Below, one piece after another: positions 10,701 through 19,500 of a stretch of 64,000 nucleotides of DNA. The notes beneath the pieces are model-generated. The model was not told the origin of the DNA and did no database searches. It saw only the letters and a list, made by a program, of their open reading frames with translations. Origin of the DNA: Nakamurella lactea DSM 19367. GTDB lineage: Bacteria > Actinomycetota > Actinomycetes > Mycobacteriales > Nakamurellaceae. The stretch is from positions 120,956 to 184,955 of the forward strand of contig NZ_AUFT01000017.1 of NCBI RefSeq assembly GCF_000426645.1, in the 5' to 3' direction. The number at the start of each line of letters is the position of its first letter. Within the stretch, counting starts at the first letter, position 1. The position numbers and the translations under genes are program-made.

Positions 10701-12195
10701 CGCCGACACCTATGGCGCCGGACCGTTCGCCCTGGCGATGAGCTGCGTCCTCGACGACGACTCCGGCTCGCGCACCGTCTGGGACGACACCGTTGTGCTC
10801 GGTGGTGGCCAGCCGCTGTCGAAGACCGTCGAGAACATCGCCACCGGCGCCGAATGCACCGTCACCGAGCCGGACGATGCCGGAGCCAGCACGGTGACGA
10901 TCAGCCCGGATCAGCCGATCACCGTCGGCGACGGCGATCCGGTCACGGTCGAGGTCACGAACAGCTTCGATCCCGGAACGCTGCTGCTCACCAAGAAGGT
11001 GACCGGCGACGCAGCCTCCTACGCGCCGAAGACGTTCACCGCCGAGGTGACCTGCTTCGCCGACGACAAGGTGCTGCCAGGGTTCCCGAAGTCGGTCGCG
11101 GTCACCGCGGGCGAACAGACCGAGGTCGCAACTCTCGTCGGCGCAACGTGTTCGGCGATCGAGACGGAGACCGGCTCGGCCACCGGGGTCAGCTACGTCC
11201 CGGCCGCAGCCGGGGCTGACGGTTCCGCGGCTGTCGACATCACCGGGGACGATCCGGCCGAGATCGTCATCGACAACGAGTACCGGGCGGGCGGTGTCCG
11301 GGTCGTCAAGGACATTGCCGGTCCGGGTGCCGCCATCGGCGCCGGTCCGTACGGCTTCGCGGTGCAGTGTGCATTCAACGGCAACACCAAGGCCTATCAG
11401 GGCACGGTGACGCTCGAGCGGTCCGGCACGGCCACCACGCTGACGTCCGATCCGATCACGGGGCTGCCGGCCGGTGCGGTCTGCACCATCACCGAGACCG
11501 ATTCCGGTGGCGCGGACGAGCTTCCGCCGCCGGTCACCGTGACCGTTCCGGACGTCGCTGACGGCGTCGCCCAGGTCGCCACCGCCGGCTTCGTGAACGT
11601 CTACTCGGCGGCGACCGTTCAGCTGACCAAGGAGCTCACCGGAACCGGAGCTGCGGCGGCGAAGAACAAGATCTTCACCGTCGCGGTGACCTGCCAGGTG
11701 CAGGCCTCGGACGGGCAGAGACTGGGCGTCTACTCCGGAAACGCCAGGCTGCGCGGCGGACAGACGGTGGTGGCGAAGGGAGCCGACGGCAAGCCGGTGC
11801 TGCTCCCGTTGGGCGCGCACTGCTTCGCCGAGGAGACCGACAACGGAGGCGCTACCGCGACCGCGGTCGATCACGATTCGTACGACAATGCCGTCGTGGT
11901 CGAACGCAGTGATCAGGTCGGTACGTTGGCCATCACGGTGACCAACACGTTCGACGCCCCGACCACCCCGGAGGCGACCACCGGGCCGTCGACCCCTGCG
12001 CCGCCGACGGGCACCTCCCCGGCCGGCCCGCCGACGGACCCACCCGGCCCGACGGATCCGGGCAGCGCGGCGCCGCTGCCCAACACCGGTGTGCCGGTGG
12101 GGCAGCTGCTGACCTACGCCGCGCTGTTGGTGGCCGGCGGCCTGGCACTGTTGGTGATGACCAGGCGGCGGCGCGGGCGGCACTCAGCCGGCTGA
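4732..12195 (+). CDS. Giant LPXTG-anchored surface protein with DUF11-like and CnaB/DUF5979-like repeats
   Basis: A ~2,487-aa cell-wall protein. The ATG at 4732 has GGGAG 7 nt upstream and is preferred over the ATG at 4690. Residues 1-40 are a signal peptide (VAIAIGLGLPMAATV, cleavage after PASAA). Residues ~45-1740 are a long array of DUF11/fimbrial isopeptide-type modules with recurring phrases such as VTISGKNTTPAKVDRLVITD and DPVDPTADPNPFDYLAL. Residues ~1750-2405 hold six CnaB/DUF5979-like units, each opening with (L/V)(T/V)K-x-(V/L/I)-x-G, holding two Cys and a TE, and mostly closing with TN or DN: the Lys...Glu...Asn spacing expected of intramolecular isopeptide domains. A Thr/Pro-rich linker precedes the sorting signal LPNTG (2449-2453), a hydrophobic helix and an Arg-rich tail. 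No sortase gene is in the window. A related protein is encoded at 27.2-31.8 kb. The ligand is unknown; adhesion or a surface stalk is inferred. Confidence 0.85.
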   Translation: MRHAHRINRPTLWRRLGVTAVAIAIGLGLPMAATVPASAADPTASMTINKASSASEITPGQQFNYTIQVQCTAGTVAGCLNAAITDTMPDGITIVGDPTVSGNGAGGGNATVTHDDTSFTATFTDSLAGGVPGFSAGVVITITVPVRLDPAYPPELSGTPLDNTAHITADNANPKESTAEVIPNVPPVLNAATTKDITQPGAVPEPGTPADATVTGTNTSNVPVDRLVISDPVDPTADPNPFDYLALTGLGNITLPDGAEAVRVRAFVGGSWVDGPLGPPGTLPAGVDPADVKGLQFVFISTAGAGITPGAVAGVAMDLEQTQAVVDAPKPLIITNSADTTVTLDDQSKTSPPASDTYRIPPSDVSVGASKSFDPDTVKAGDPSTVTLGATNTTDNELDSLTITEPGTGSTNPFTDGGLTFTGLGTDGAGAGIVWPRGATGATITYQCGGTAGAPQQTSTVNTLPAPPAGCDPVTGFTVTFDGPIAQGAEATIPFTVQTDEDQADETYTRSNTIDVTGTIGSIEGTANASDDITSITDRLAIEVSKKIHPAQIPSLPGQIATSALNGHLKPFPDSTTDAHQIVVQDPDPIAGDEWFAAFQPQSVTATAVPADSTLTVEYWNGTQWVSVPGMTNIAGPTIVNQELPDAVKENAQGLRFVYTSTLPEPEGFAPGTAVAPNFVSSLRPGMANSDATITNCAGSSASNGSITGAADPTACDDVQLIPIDPGTIDPIDKNWDKDLLNARSGQQSGITISWSTQGYTGLQKGTIADSADPDTTALPASVYDVFDLVRLDPITTAMDPVLTFDQITGVELYRLPAGSTDPAAGAWTDATNDLCPAACDGTFPGFNLTTAERADTIGFRFTYVESPTRVQRISGPGDPSVGTGIAASFGNNRRLHPVFQLRDELRSNNNVPITADRVYNISGEQGQIRNTVRATGWFDPDTDPTLTVTDADDIALIDVPVTVSANKTWSGGPLGLPAAGTPADQFPTSRVTISGKNTTPAKVDRLVITDPVGGSTPFESFNLTGFTAITDPGSIGATGLTVVLVGGSVCTEAAPCTRAQALALTEAQLTEVTGMTLTYTGRINAAATASATFDARLRPSLRTAETPTQTGRVANEVGVEAADLANYPAVEPKTADDDASASIEIQPQGIGVEATKSITPESITEPSNGPVTVTLQGQPTGPSRAVEMTLVDQSPTFFNAFDLQALSPVALTGPINRVKVDAYVGGTWSIGGDGKPVVSGGEWVPGNTVAGPAVTLPAGVTPAQVQGLRYTFSKADGSNWENPSHPIQKVGFTATRRDTLHTGGPVSTDLGTPAPGETVAGATSNTTTAGVTSSDRDVNNDPLTDTDDAAATVEYQHGQNAVQVRKGPNGEVNPGQPFTYTLTMKNTGAVDITNPVITDVFPADGQGPQVVFPDAGAVFSFAIAGGTGMPTDAAEVTVESSATGTKFSFPAGSTIPIGATYTIKFQMQTRPGLAANTKFTNSFGIVGDRPWDACDGTLNTASGECRATATNNVLSAGALSVTKQVKAEGSDVLGTTTDPAVDFDQPCVADSDGYYSRPCVPVAEPGGDVDWRLHFVNTGNRPIDRIVAVDRFPVPGDTLATDPDLKRGSQWRPLLEGPRPTLSQAGQTLNIWYSTATLPCTNDLGTDSVKCPDGSWTAWPAGQVLPVDPDTVTGVKLEILLDPMLAPAASIDVELQMVAPAFSPTAGADTITFNTIGMSGRWVNTTSSGTTKGYTLTTEPPRVGAALATGPLQIVKELAGDAADQYAPDSYTATLVCTSVGQDVPLTDAQKNLTLVPNEPVTVTDLPYHSACTVTEGDHGQTSWSSTTATVQRELTDVETVVLTNTYEYASLAVTKTVDSAAVDQDGTAISYGPFTVDISCQFLGGPVYGEGYSADTPMTAELTDGQTVRFDKLPAGASCTVTESDDKGAAGTEIVATIGSGDPETTDGAEATIELAPQSGDDAINAVAITNRFAAGPVTLTKIVTGDVADTYGAGPFALAMSCVLDDDSGSRTVWDDTVVLGGGQPLSKTVENIATGAECTVTEPDDAGASTVTISPDQPITVGDGDPVTVEVTNSFDPGTLLLTKKVTGDAASYAPKTFTAEVTCFADDKVLPGFPKSVAVTAGEQTEVATLVGATCSAIETETGSATGVSYVPAAAGADGSAAVDITGDDPAEIVIDNEYRAGGVRVVKDIAGPGAAIGAGPYGFAVQCAFNGNTKAYQGTVTLERSGTATTLTSDPITGLPAGAVCTITETDSGGADELPPPVTVTVPDVADGVAQVATAGFVNVYSAATVQLTKELTGTGAAAAKNKIFTVAVTCQVQASDGQRLGVYSGNARLRGGQTVVAKGADGKPVLLPLGAHCFAEETDNGGATATAVDHDSYDNAVVVERSDQVGTLAITVTNTFDAPTTPEATTGPSTPAPPTGTSPAGPPTDPPGPTDPGSAAPLPNTGVPVGQLLTYAALLVAGGLALLVMTRRRRGRHSAG

Positions 12196-12236
12196 CGCAA
12201 GAGGTTGCGGTTCTGGGTCAACCCGCCAGGACCGCG

Positions 12237-12294
12237 TCCGGGGATCCTCGGCCGCCGCGGTGTCCGGGGATCCTCGGCCGCCGCGGTGTCCGGG
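12237..12294. repeat. 26-bp tandem repeat, two exact copies plus a partial third
   Basis: Two perfect back-to-back 26-nt copies (beginning TCCGGGGATCCTCGG) at 12237-12262 and 12263-12288, then the first 6 nt of a third. They fill most of the 105-bp gap between the stop of the surface-protein gene and the stop of the convergent TetR gene. No U-run follows, so it is not a classical terminator. Confidence 0.9.
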
Positions 12295-12300
12295 CCGGGA

Positions 12301-12945
12301 CTACGGGGCGAGAGCCCGCAGGAACAACCTGATGGTGCGATCGACGATGGCCTTGCGGTCGGCCGCGGTGAACGTAGCGGTCCCGTAGCGGGAGGCGAGC
12401 TGGCCCTCGGACCCCGACAGCGCAATCATCTGGCCGGCCGTCTCGTCCGGATCCTCGACCCGCAGCAGTTGCGCGGCGTCGGCCGTGGCGAGGTAGGCGG
12501 CGAGCCGGGCTCGGGCGACCTGTGGGGCACCCTCGGTCCAGAACCAGCGCAGTTCACGGTGATGAGCGATCTCGCTGATCATCAGCCGACGCAGCGCGGA
12601 CACCTTGGGAGACAATGCGATCTGCAGGTTCTTGTCCAGGAAGGCGGAGAGTTCGGCCCGAATCGCCGGCAGGTGGGATCCCGGCGTCTCGGGCAGCCGA
12701 CCGAGCGCCGACTCGTCGCCCGATCGTGCCTCGGCGACCACCGCGCTGAACAGGGCCGCTTTGTCGGCGAAGTGGCCGTAGACGGTCTGCTTGGACACCC
12801 CGGCCCGCTTGGCGATGCCGTCCATGCTGGTCCGGGTGTAGCCGTCGGCCAGGAAGAGTTCGGCGGCGGCGCCCAGGATCGCCGTGTACTTGGCCTCCGA
12901 GCGCGGGCGGCCGGGACGGCGAACTGGCTCGGCGGTGGGCGACAT
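12301..12945 (-). CDS. TetR-family regulator, probable repressor of the adjacent MFS pump
   Basis: A 214-aa protein with an N-terminal Arg-rich arm (RRPGRPRSEAKY) and a TetR DNA-binding domain (ILGAAAELFLADGYTRTSMD, then KRAGVSKQTVYGHFADKAAL). The C-terminal region resembles the AefR/TetR_C ligand domain. The ATG at 12945 is chosen because upstream codons encode nothing recognisable and would run across the divergent promoter. The gene is divergent from an MFS drug-efflux gene, with only 71 bp between starts, and a clear inverted repeat lies in that gap. This is the usual arrangement of a repressor and the pump it controls. Confidence 0.9.
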   Translation of the reverse strand: MSPTAEPVRRPGRPRSEAKYTAILGAAAELFLADGYTRTSMDGIAKRAGVSKQTVYGHFADKAALFSAVVAEARSGDESALGRLPETPGSHLPAIRAELSAFLDKNLQIALSPKVSALRRLMISEIAHHRELRWFWTEGAPQVARARLAAYLATADAAQLLRVEDPDETAGQMIALSGSEGQLASRYGTATFTAADRKAIVDRTIRLFLRALAP

Positions 12946-12982
12946 GTCGGCAAGTCTAGGTCCGAACGTCCAAAATCTCTTG

Positions 12983-13011
12983 TTATCAAACTGGACCGTA
13001 TGGTTTGATAA
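12983..13011. promoter_or_regulatory. Shared operator between tetR and the MFS gene
   Basis: Nine-base arms TTATCAAAC and GTTTGATAA are perfectly complementary, separated by 11 nt, and end 5 nt before the MFS start codon at 13017. The right arm contains GATAAT, a good -10 hexamer, which would put transcription initiation at the ATG (leaderless). Binding here would block both genes. Confidence 0.65.
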
Positions 13012-13016
13012 TTGCC

Positions 13017-14444
13017 ATGACCTCGGCTCCTGCCTCACCCCCTTCCACCGCGAAGTCAGCAGCACCGTCGCAAGCTCGGCGACCACCGATCGAGCGGCCG
13101 TTGTTGGTGCTGGCCGGTGTGCTCGCGCTCGGCGCGGTGATGTCGCTGCTGGACGCGACCATCGTCAGCGTCGGAATCGACGCGATCGGCAGCGGGCTGT
13201 CGATGTCGCTGGCGCAACTGCAATGGGTCTCGGCGGCCTACCTGCTGAGCCTGGCCGTGGTGATGCCGGTGGCGGGCTGGGCCAGCGACCGGTTCGGTGC
13301 CCGGCGGGTCTGGCTGACGGCGATCACCGTCTTCGTGGGCGCGTCGGTGCTGTGCGGCCTCGCCTGGTCCGGACCGGCGCTGATCGCCCTGCGGGTGCTG
13401 CAAGGCCTTGGCGGCGGACTGATCCAGCCGACCGGTCAGGCGCTGCTGATCCAGACCGCGGGCAAGGAGAAGGCGCCGCGGCTGTTCAGCATCATCGTCG
13501 TCCCGGTGACCTTGGCGCCCGCGCTCGGACCGGTGATCGGCGGGGTGATCCTGTCGGCGCTGGACTGGCGCTGGTTGTTCTGGATCAACCTGCCGATCGG
13601 CCTGATCACCCTGCTGATCGCCCGTCGGCTGCTGCCGAAGTCCCTGCCGCGGAAGGAGTCCCGGCTGGACCGGACCGGGCTTGCCTTGCTGCCGCTCGGC
13701 CTGGGCGCAGTGGTGTACGCGCTGTCGGAGGCCGGGACGGACGGATTCGGTGCAGTGCGGGTGGTGATCGCCCTGGTGGCCGGGGTTGCCTTGTTGGTCG
13801 GCTACACGGTGCACGCGGTGCGGCGTCCGGAGCGGGCGTTGATCGACCTGAAGCTGTTCGCCGACCGGAGTTTCCGGATGTCGACGATCATCGGCTTCGT
13901 GCTCGGGGCGGCGCTGTACAGCTCGATGTTCCTGCTGCCGCTGCTGTCGCTGCAGGTGTTGGGGGCCACGGTGATCGGCGCCGGGCTGTTCCTGATGCCG
14001 CAGGGGATCGGCACCGGGCTCGCGGCCGCGGTCAACAACCTGTTGCCGGCCGGCCTGCACTCCCGTTGGCGAGCATTGATCGGGGTGTGCGCGGTGATCG
14101 TCGGCACGGTGCCGCTGATCGGTCTGCAGGCCGGATCCGGCTGGCTGCTGCCAGCGCTCGGGTTGCTGCTCAGGGGCTTCGGCATGGGGCTGACGATGAC
14201 GGCCCTGATGGCGTCCAGCTACGCGAACCTGCCGCATGCCTCGATACCGCGGGCGACCAGCGCCTACAACGTGCTGAACCGGGTCGGGGGTGCGCTCGGC
14301 ACCGCCGTGCTGGCAACGGTTCTGACACACCAGCTGTCGACCGTCCTGCCGGCCGAGGCCTTCTCGGCGACCATGTGGTGGGCCACCGGCCTGGGCGTCA
14401 TCGCGTTGATTCCCACCGCGTTGCTGCCCAAGATCCGGATGTGA
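13017..14444 (+). CDS. MFS drug:H+ antiporter (DHA2, EmrB/QacA type)
   Basis: Cytoplasmic-membrane multidrug efflux protein of ~475 aa with about 13-14 hydrophobic segments. Family motifs are visible: LDATIVSVGIDAI in helix 1, the loop 2-3 motif A (GWASDRFGARRVWL), and motif C-like GIVV-type glycines in helix 5 (VTLAPALGPVIGGVILSALD). The ATG at 13017 is preferred over a TTG at 13005 that lies inside the operator. Expression is probably controlled by the divergent TetR protein. Substrates are not predictable, though DHA2 pumps generally export lipophilic cations or antibiotics. Confidence 0.92.
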   Translation: MTSAPASPPSTAKSAAPSQARRPPIERPLLVLAGVLALGAVMSLLDATIVSVGIDAIGSGLSMSLAQLQWVSAAYLLSLAVVMPVAGWASDRFGARRVWLTAITVFVGASVLCGLAWSGPALIALRVLQGLGGGLIQPTGQALLIQTAGKEKAPRLFSIIVVPVTLAPALGPVIGGVILSALDWRWLFWINLPIGLITLLIARRLLPKSLPRKESRLDRTGLALLPLGLGAVVYALSEAGTDGFGAVRVVIALVAGVALLVGYTVHAVRRPERALIDLKLFADRSFRMSTIIGFVLGAALYSSMFLLPLLSLQVLGATVIGAGLFLMPQGIGTGLAAAVNNLLPAGLHSRWRALIGVCAVIVGTVPLIGLQAGSGWLLPALGLLLRGFGMGLTMTALMASSYANLPHASIPRATSAYNVLNRVGGALGTAVLATVLTHQLSTVLPAEAFSATMWWATGLGVIALIPTALLPKIRM

Positions 14445-14465
14445 CCCGGCCGACGTAGCGCCGGC

Positions 14466-15373
<908 letters not shown>

Positions 15374-15374
<1 letters not shown>

Positions 15375-16195
15375 CAGACCCGCCGCCTTCGGCCCCGTCG
15401 CCAGACCAGCGTGCCGGCCGCCAACACCAACAGGCCCGCGCCGACAGCGGCCAGTTGAACGGCTGCGCCATGGCCGAGATCGGTCGCAGCGGCGACCGGC
15501 GGCGGCTGCGCCGCGACAACGCCGGTGGCGACCGGGGTTTCGGACGGTGTTGTGCCGAGGCCACCGGCGGACGCGGGCGCCGGCGCCGCCCCGGCGGACG
15601 TCACCGCCCCGGCCGGGGTTGGTCGTCCGGCCTCGGCAGCGTCGAGAGTCCAGTCGTGCACTGTGGTTTCGCCGTCGTAGACGGCGCGCTGTCCATCAGG
15701 ACCGGTCGCCAGCGTCCGGTAGGCCGGGTGCAGGTCGTTAAGCATGTCGATGCGCACCGCTGTGGCACCGAGCCGGCCTGGGCAGCGGAAGGTGACGGTA
15801 GTGCCTTCTTCGGTCAGCGCGCCGGCCGGACCCACCGTGCCGGTGCACGGCTCGCCCTGGTTGTTCACCGAGATGTGCTGCAGCAGATAGGTGTGGAAGA
15901 CGGGGGAGGCCGCGACCAGGGCGGCGTCGCCGTCCTCGAACGCCACCGCACCGTCGAGGGTCACCCGGTCGGCAGACACCACCTTCAGAGCGACTGCCAG
16001 ATAAGAGATGTCGTCCTTGGCCCCGAACTGCCAGCGTACCTGGACCGCATCGGCGCCGACCGCCTCGATGGTGGCGGTCTGCGGTGGACCGAACGGATGG
16101 GCCAAGGCCCGCGGGGCCGGGACGAGTAGGACGGGAACAGCCGCGAGCAGGGTGACGAGAACCGCGGATCGGAGCACGGCACGAGCCAGGGTCAC
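15374..16195 (-). CDS. Exported membrane-anchored protein, partner of the NicO transporter
   Basis: A 273-aa protein with an N-terminal signal peptide (LVTLLAAVPVLLV, cleavage near ALAHP) leaving a mature N-terminus beginning HPFGPPQTATIEA, an extracytoplasmic beta-rich domain (~30-190), an Ala/Pro/Gly linker and a C-terminal helix (AAVQLAAVGAGLLVLAAGTL) with a basic tail. Starting the mature protein with a potential metal-binding His is common among proteins encoded with NicO and HupE permeases in actinobacteria. The start is a GTG with AAGG upstream. It is the first gene of a two-gene operon with the NicO transporter. A role in periplasmic-side metal delivery is inference. Confidence 0.7.
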
Positions 16196-16587
16196 GCAAC
16201 ACCTTCAGCGAATGGCAGGGACCGCACGGGATTCCGCAGGGCGCCGTCAGCGTCGGCGCCGAAGTCGACCGCAGATCGGCCGGCTGCCGACCACCGATCG
16301 TCGGGAAGGTGAACAGTCGGGGTACGCCGCCGTTGCAGGTGCGGCGGGCCGCCCGTACGCCGCCGACACCAAGTCTTCACCTGCGGGACAACCCGATGTC
16401 CGCCACCCAGGCGGCTGCGTTCACACCTGACTCACACAGTGCACACATCCCGCGGGCGTGGGGCCCGGCTGACGGCGCTCCTGGTCGACGTACGCACCCG
16501 ACCAACGCCCGGATCGCGGCGGTGCCGCGAGACCGCGGGGATGGGCACCGATGTCGCCAGCAGACCATCAGCAGAAGGAGTCACGCA
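16196..16587. promoter_or_regulatory. Divergent promoter region, no gene
   Basis: A 392-bp gap separates the NicO operon (minus) from the phosphoesterase gene (plus). It contains the 11-mer GTACGCCGCCG twice in direct orientation (16322-16332 and 16355-16365), 33 bp apart, about three helical turns. No B12-box or other riboswitch core was recognised, and no coding potential is convincing. Confidence 0.4.
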
Positions 16588-19500
16588 GTGACACATCGTT
16601 CGAAACCACCCACCAGAGGCCGACGGCGCGTCATCGCCGCGGCTCTGGCCCTGATCGTCACCGGAGTCGGTCTCCAGCCCGCTCTGGCGGCCGCCGCGGC
16701 ACCCGCGCCGACGGTCACCCCGAAGGTCACCGCGGCCGCTCCGGCCGCCGGGGATCCGGCCGCAGATGTGCTGGACATCGGCTTCGCCGACGGCGTGGCG
16801 CACGACGCAGCCCAGAACATTGCGTCGAAGGCTTGGGGCGCACCGAGTTTCGATACCGACCAGAGTCTCCGCGCGGCCCCGACCGGCATCCTCCGGGTGG
16901 ACGGGGTCGACGACGCGGTGTCCTTCGAGGTCGACCCGTGGAGCACCCTCGCCACCGGCTTCACCGTCGAATGTGTCTTCCGCGTCGATGCCGCGCTACC
17001 GGTGAGCGGGGAGCACGACCTGTGTTCGGACAAGGAGTCGGGCGGCTTCTCGATCTACCTCAACGGCAGCAACCTCGGCACCATGGCCCATATCGGCGGC
17101 GCCTACAAGAGCGTTACGACCCCGGTCAAGAGCGGCCGTTGGTACCACGCGCTATCGGTCTGGGACGGCAATGCGTTGACCCTGTACGTGAACGGGGCCG
17201 CGGCGGCCTCGACTCCCGCCGCCGGCGCCCTGCAGCCGCCGGCGGCCAGCTCGCGGCGCTTCGTCGTCGGCGGTGACGCGGCACCGGCGGGCGTCGGACA
17301 GCTCGCGCCGGCCTCCAGCTACGCGGCGGCGGCCGTCTACGGCAGTCCGGTCGACGCGGCCAGGGCCGGCGTGCTGGCAGATCGTTGGAACACCGCTCCG
17401 GCCACTCCGGCGGCCGACGTGCTGGATGTCGACTTTGCCGACGGCACCCCGGTCGACCGTGCGCAGAACCTCACCGTCACCACCTCGGGCGGCCCGCAGA
17501 TCGGCAACGACAGCGCGCTGGGCACCAACGTCGGAACGTTCGACGGCGCCGACGACTCCTACGCGTACGCCTTCGGCGACCAGTGGAGCAAGATCAGCAC
17601 CTCGGTGTCGATCGAGTGCACCTTCCGCTACAACGGGCCGCTGCCGGCCAGTGCGGAGAAAGACCTGTGCTCCTCCAAGGAGTCCGGTGGCTATTCGATC
17701 GTGATCTACGACGACGAGCTGACCTTCACCGCCTATGTCGGCGGCGGCTATCACGCGGTCGCCACCACGATCGTTCCGGGTCGCTGGTACCACGCGGTCG
17801 GCACCTGGGACGGCACCACCGAACGCCTCTTCGTCGACGGCGAGCTGGCCAAGGAGGCGCCACTGGCCGGCGCCCTGGGTTTGCCGTCCAGCCCGGCCCG
17901 CAACTTCTTCTTCGTGGGTGCGGACTCGCTGAACCAGTTCTACGCGCCGGCAACGATCCGCAACGCCCGGGTGTTCAGCACGGCGCTGACGGCGACCGAG
18001 ATCGGCGCGTTGAACATCGCGGCGCTCGGCGAATACCGGGACGCGGGCGTCGAACTGGTCGGCACGGTCCCGGCGGGGGGCACCAACCTCACCTCACCGG
18101 TTGATTTCGCGGTCGACGTCACGAATCCGGGGAATGCGACGGGGTGGACGTACCTGTTGGACGACCAGGTCATCACCCCCGGTCAACGGATCGGCGCCGG
18201 TCTCAAGGCCGGCAAGCACCGCATCGTGATCACCGCCGCCGATGTCTTCGGTAAGGCGCTGCGCTGGGAGGTGCCGTTCAGCTCGGCGGCCATCCCGGTC
18301 GGCGGTGGCGTGGACACCGGACAGGGCCACGGCACGGTGACCCTGTCGGCGATCGCGACCGACCCCGACGGCGGGAAGGTCACCACCACCTTCGACCAGG
18401 CAACCGCCTCGGTCGCCGAAGGCGGATTCTCCGGCGTCGTTCCGGTGCTGCCGTCCGCGCTCGAGTTCACCTACACCGAAGGCGCAACCCTCACCGGCCG
18501 GCAGATCACCGACGGGGTGACGGCCACCAGCCCGTCGACCGGGCAGATCCCTTTCCAGCGCTTCGATGTGCAGGTTCCGGCGGACGGCGGTGAGCGGCAG
18601 CTGTCCTGGAGCGGCATCGTCGACCCCGAGCGGTCGGTCAGCCTGCGGGCCTGGAACCCGACGGCCGCGCAGTGGGTGGAACTCGCGACGGCCAGGGGCG
18701 CCGCCGAGGGCGACACCACCCTGGTCGCCACGGTGCGTCCGGCATTGGTCGACGGAACAGCCGTGCACGTGCTGATCACCGGTGAAGACCCCTTTGCCGA
18801 CGACATCTCGGCGCGGGACGCCAGCGCGGGCGAGGCCGTCAGCCGGGATCATTTCGACGACCCGGACGACTACGACTTCTCGTTGGTGCACTTCACCGAC
18901 ACCCAGTACATCTCCGAGGGTGCGGCCGGCGGAACCTACGACGACTGGGACGGCGTCACCGAGACGTCTGACGTCGAACTCGCCGAGGAGCAGGCAGTCT
19001 GGGCGCAGGCTTACCACGCCAGCACGAAGTGGATCGCCGACAACGCCGCCGACAAGAAGATCGCCTACACCGCGCACACCGGCGACGTGATCGAGAACGA
19101 CATCTCCGATCCCAGCACCCGTCCCGGCCTGAACGCCCAGGTCGACAAGGAGTTGGCGTTCGCCTCCATCGCGCAGCAAACGCTGGACGATTCCGGCATG
19201 GTCAACCAGGTCATCGCCGGCAACCACGACAACCAGAGCGGCAACGAGACCGGATCGGCCTCGCGGTTCAGCCAGACGTTCAGCGCGAACCGGTACTACG
19301 ACGGCTCGCAGAAATGGCCGGCACAGGAGCACGCCTCCTACCATGCTTGGGACGAAACCACTGATGCCAATGGCACAACCGTCACCCGCGGCAAGGACAA
19401 CCAGAACAACTACGTGCTGTTCTCGGCCGGCGGGCTGGACTTCGTGGCCGTCGGTCTGTCCTACGGCGTGACCGCGGACGAGGCGACCTGGGCGACATCG

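Noticed and set aside
16196..16587. Possible cobalamin or metal riboswitch upstream of the NicO operon
   Set aside because: No B12-box or other conserved core could be matched on either strand; only local GC-rich repeats are present.
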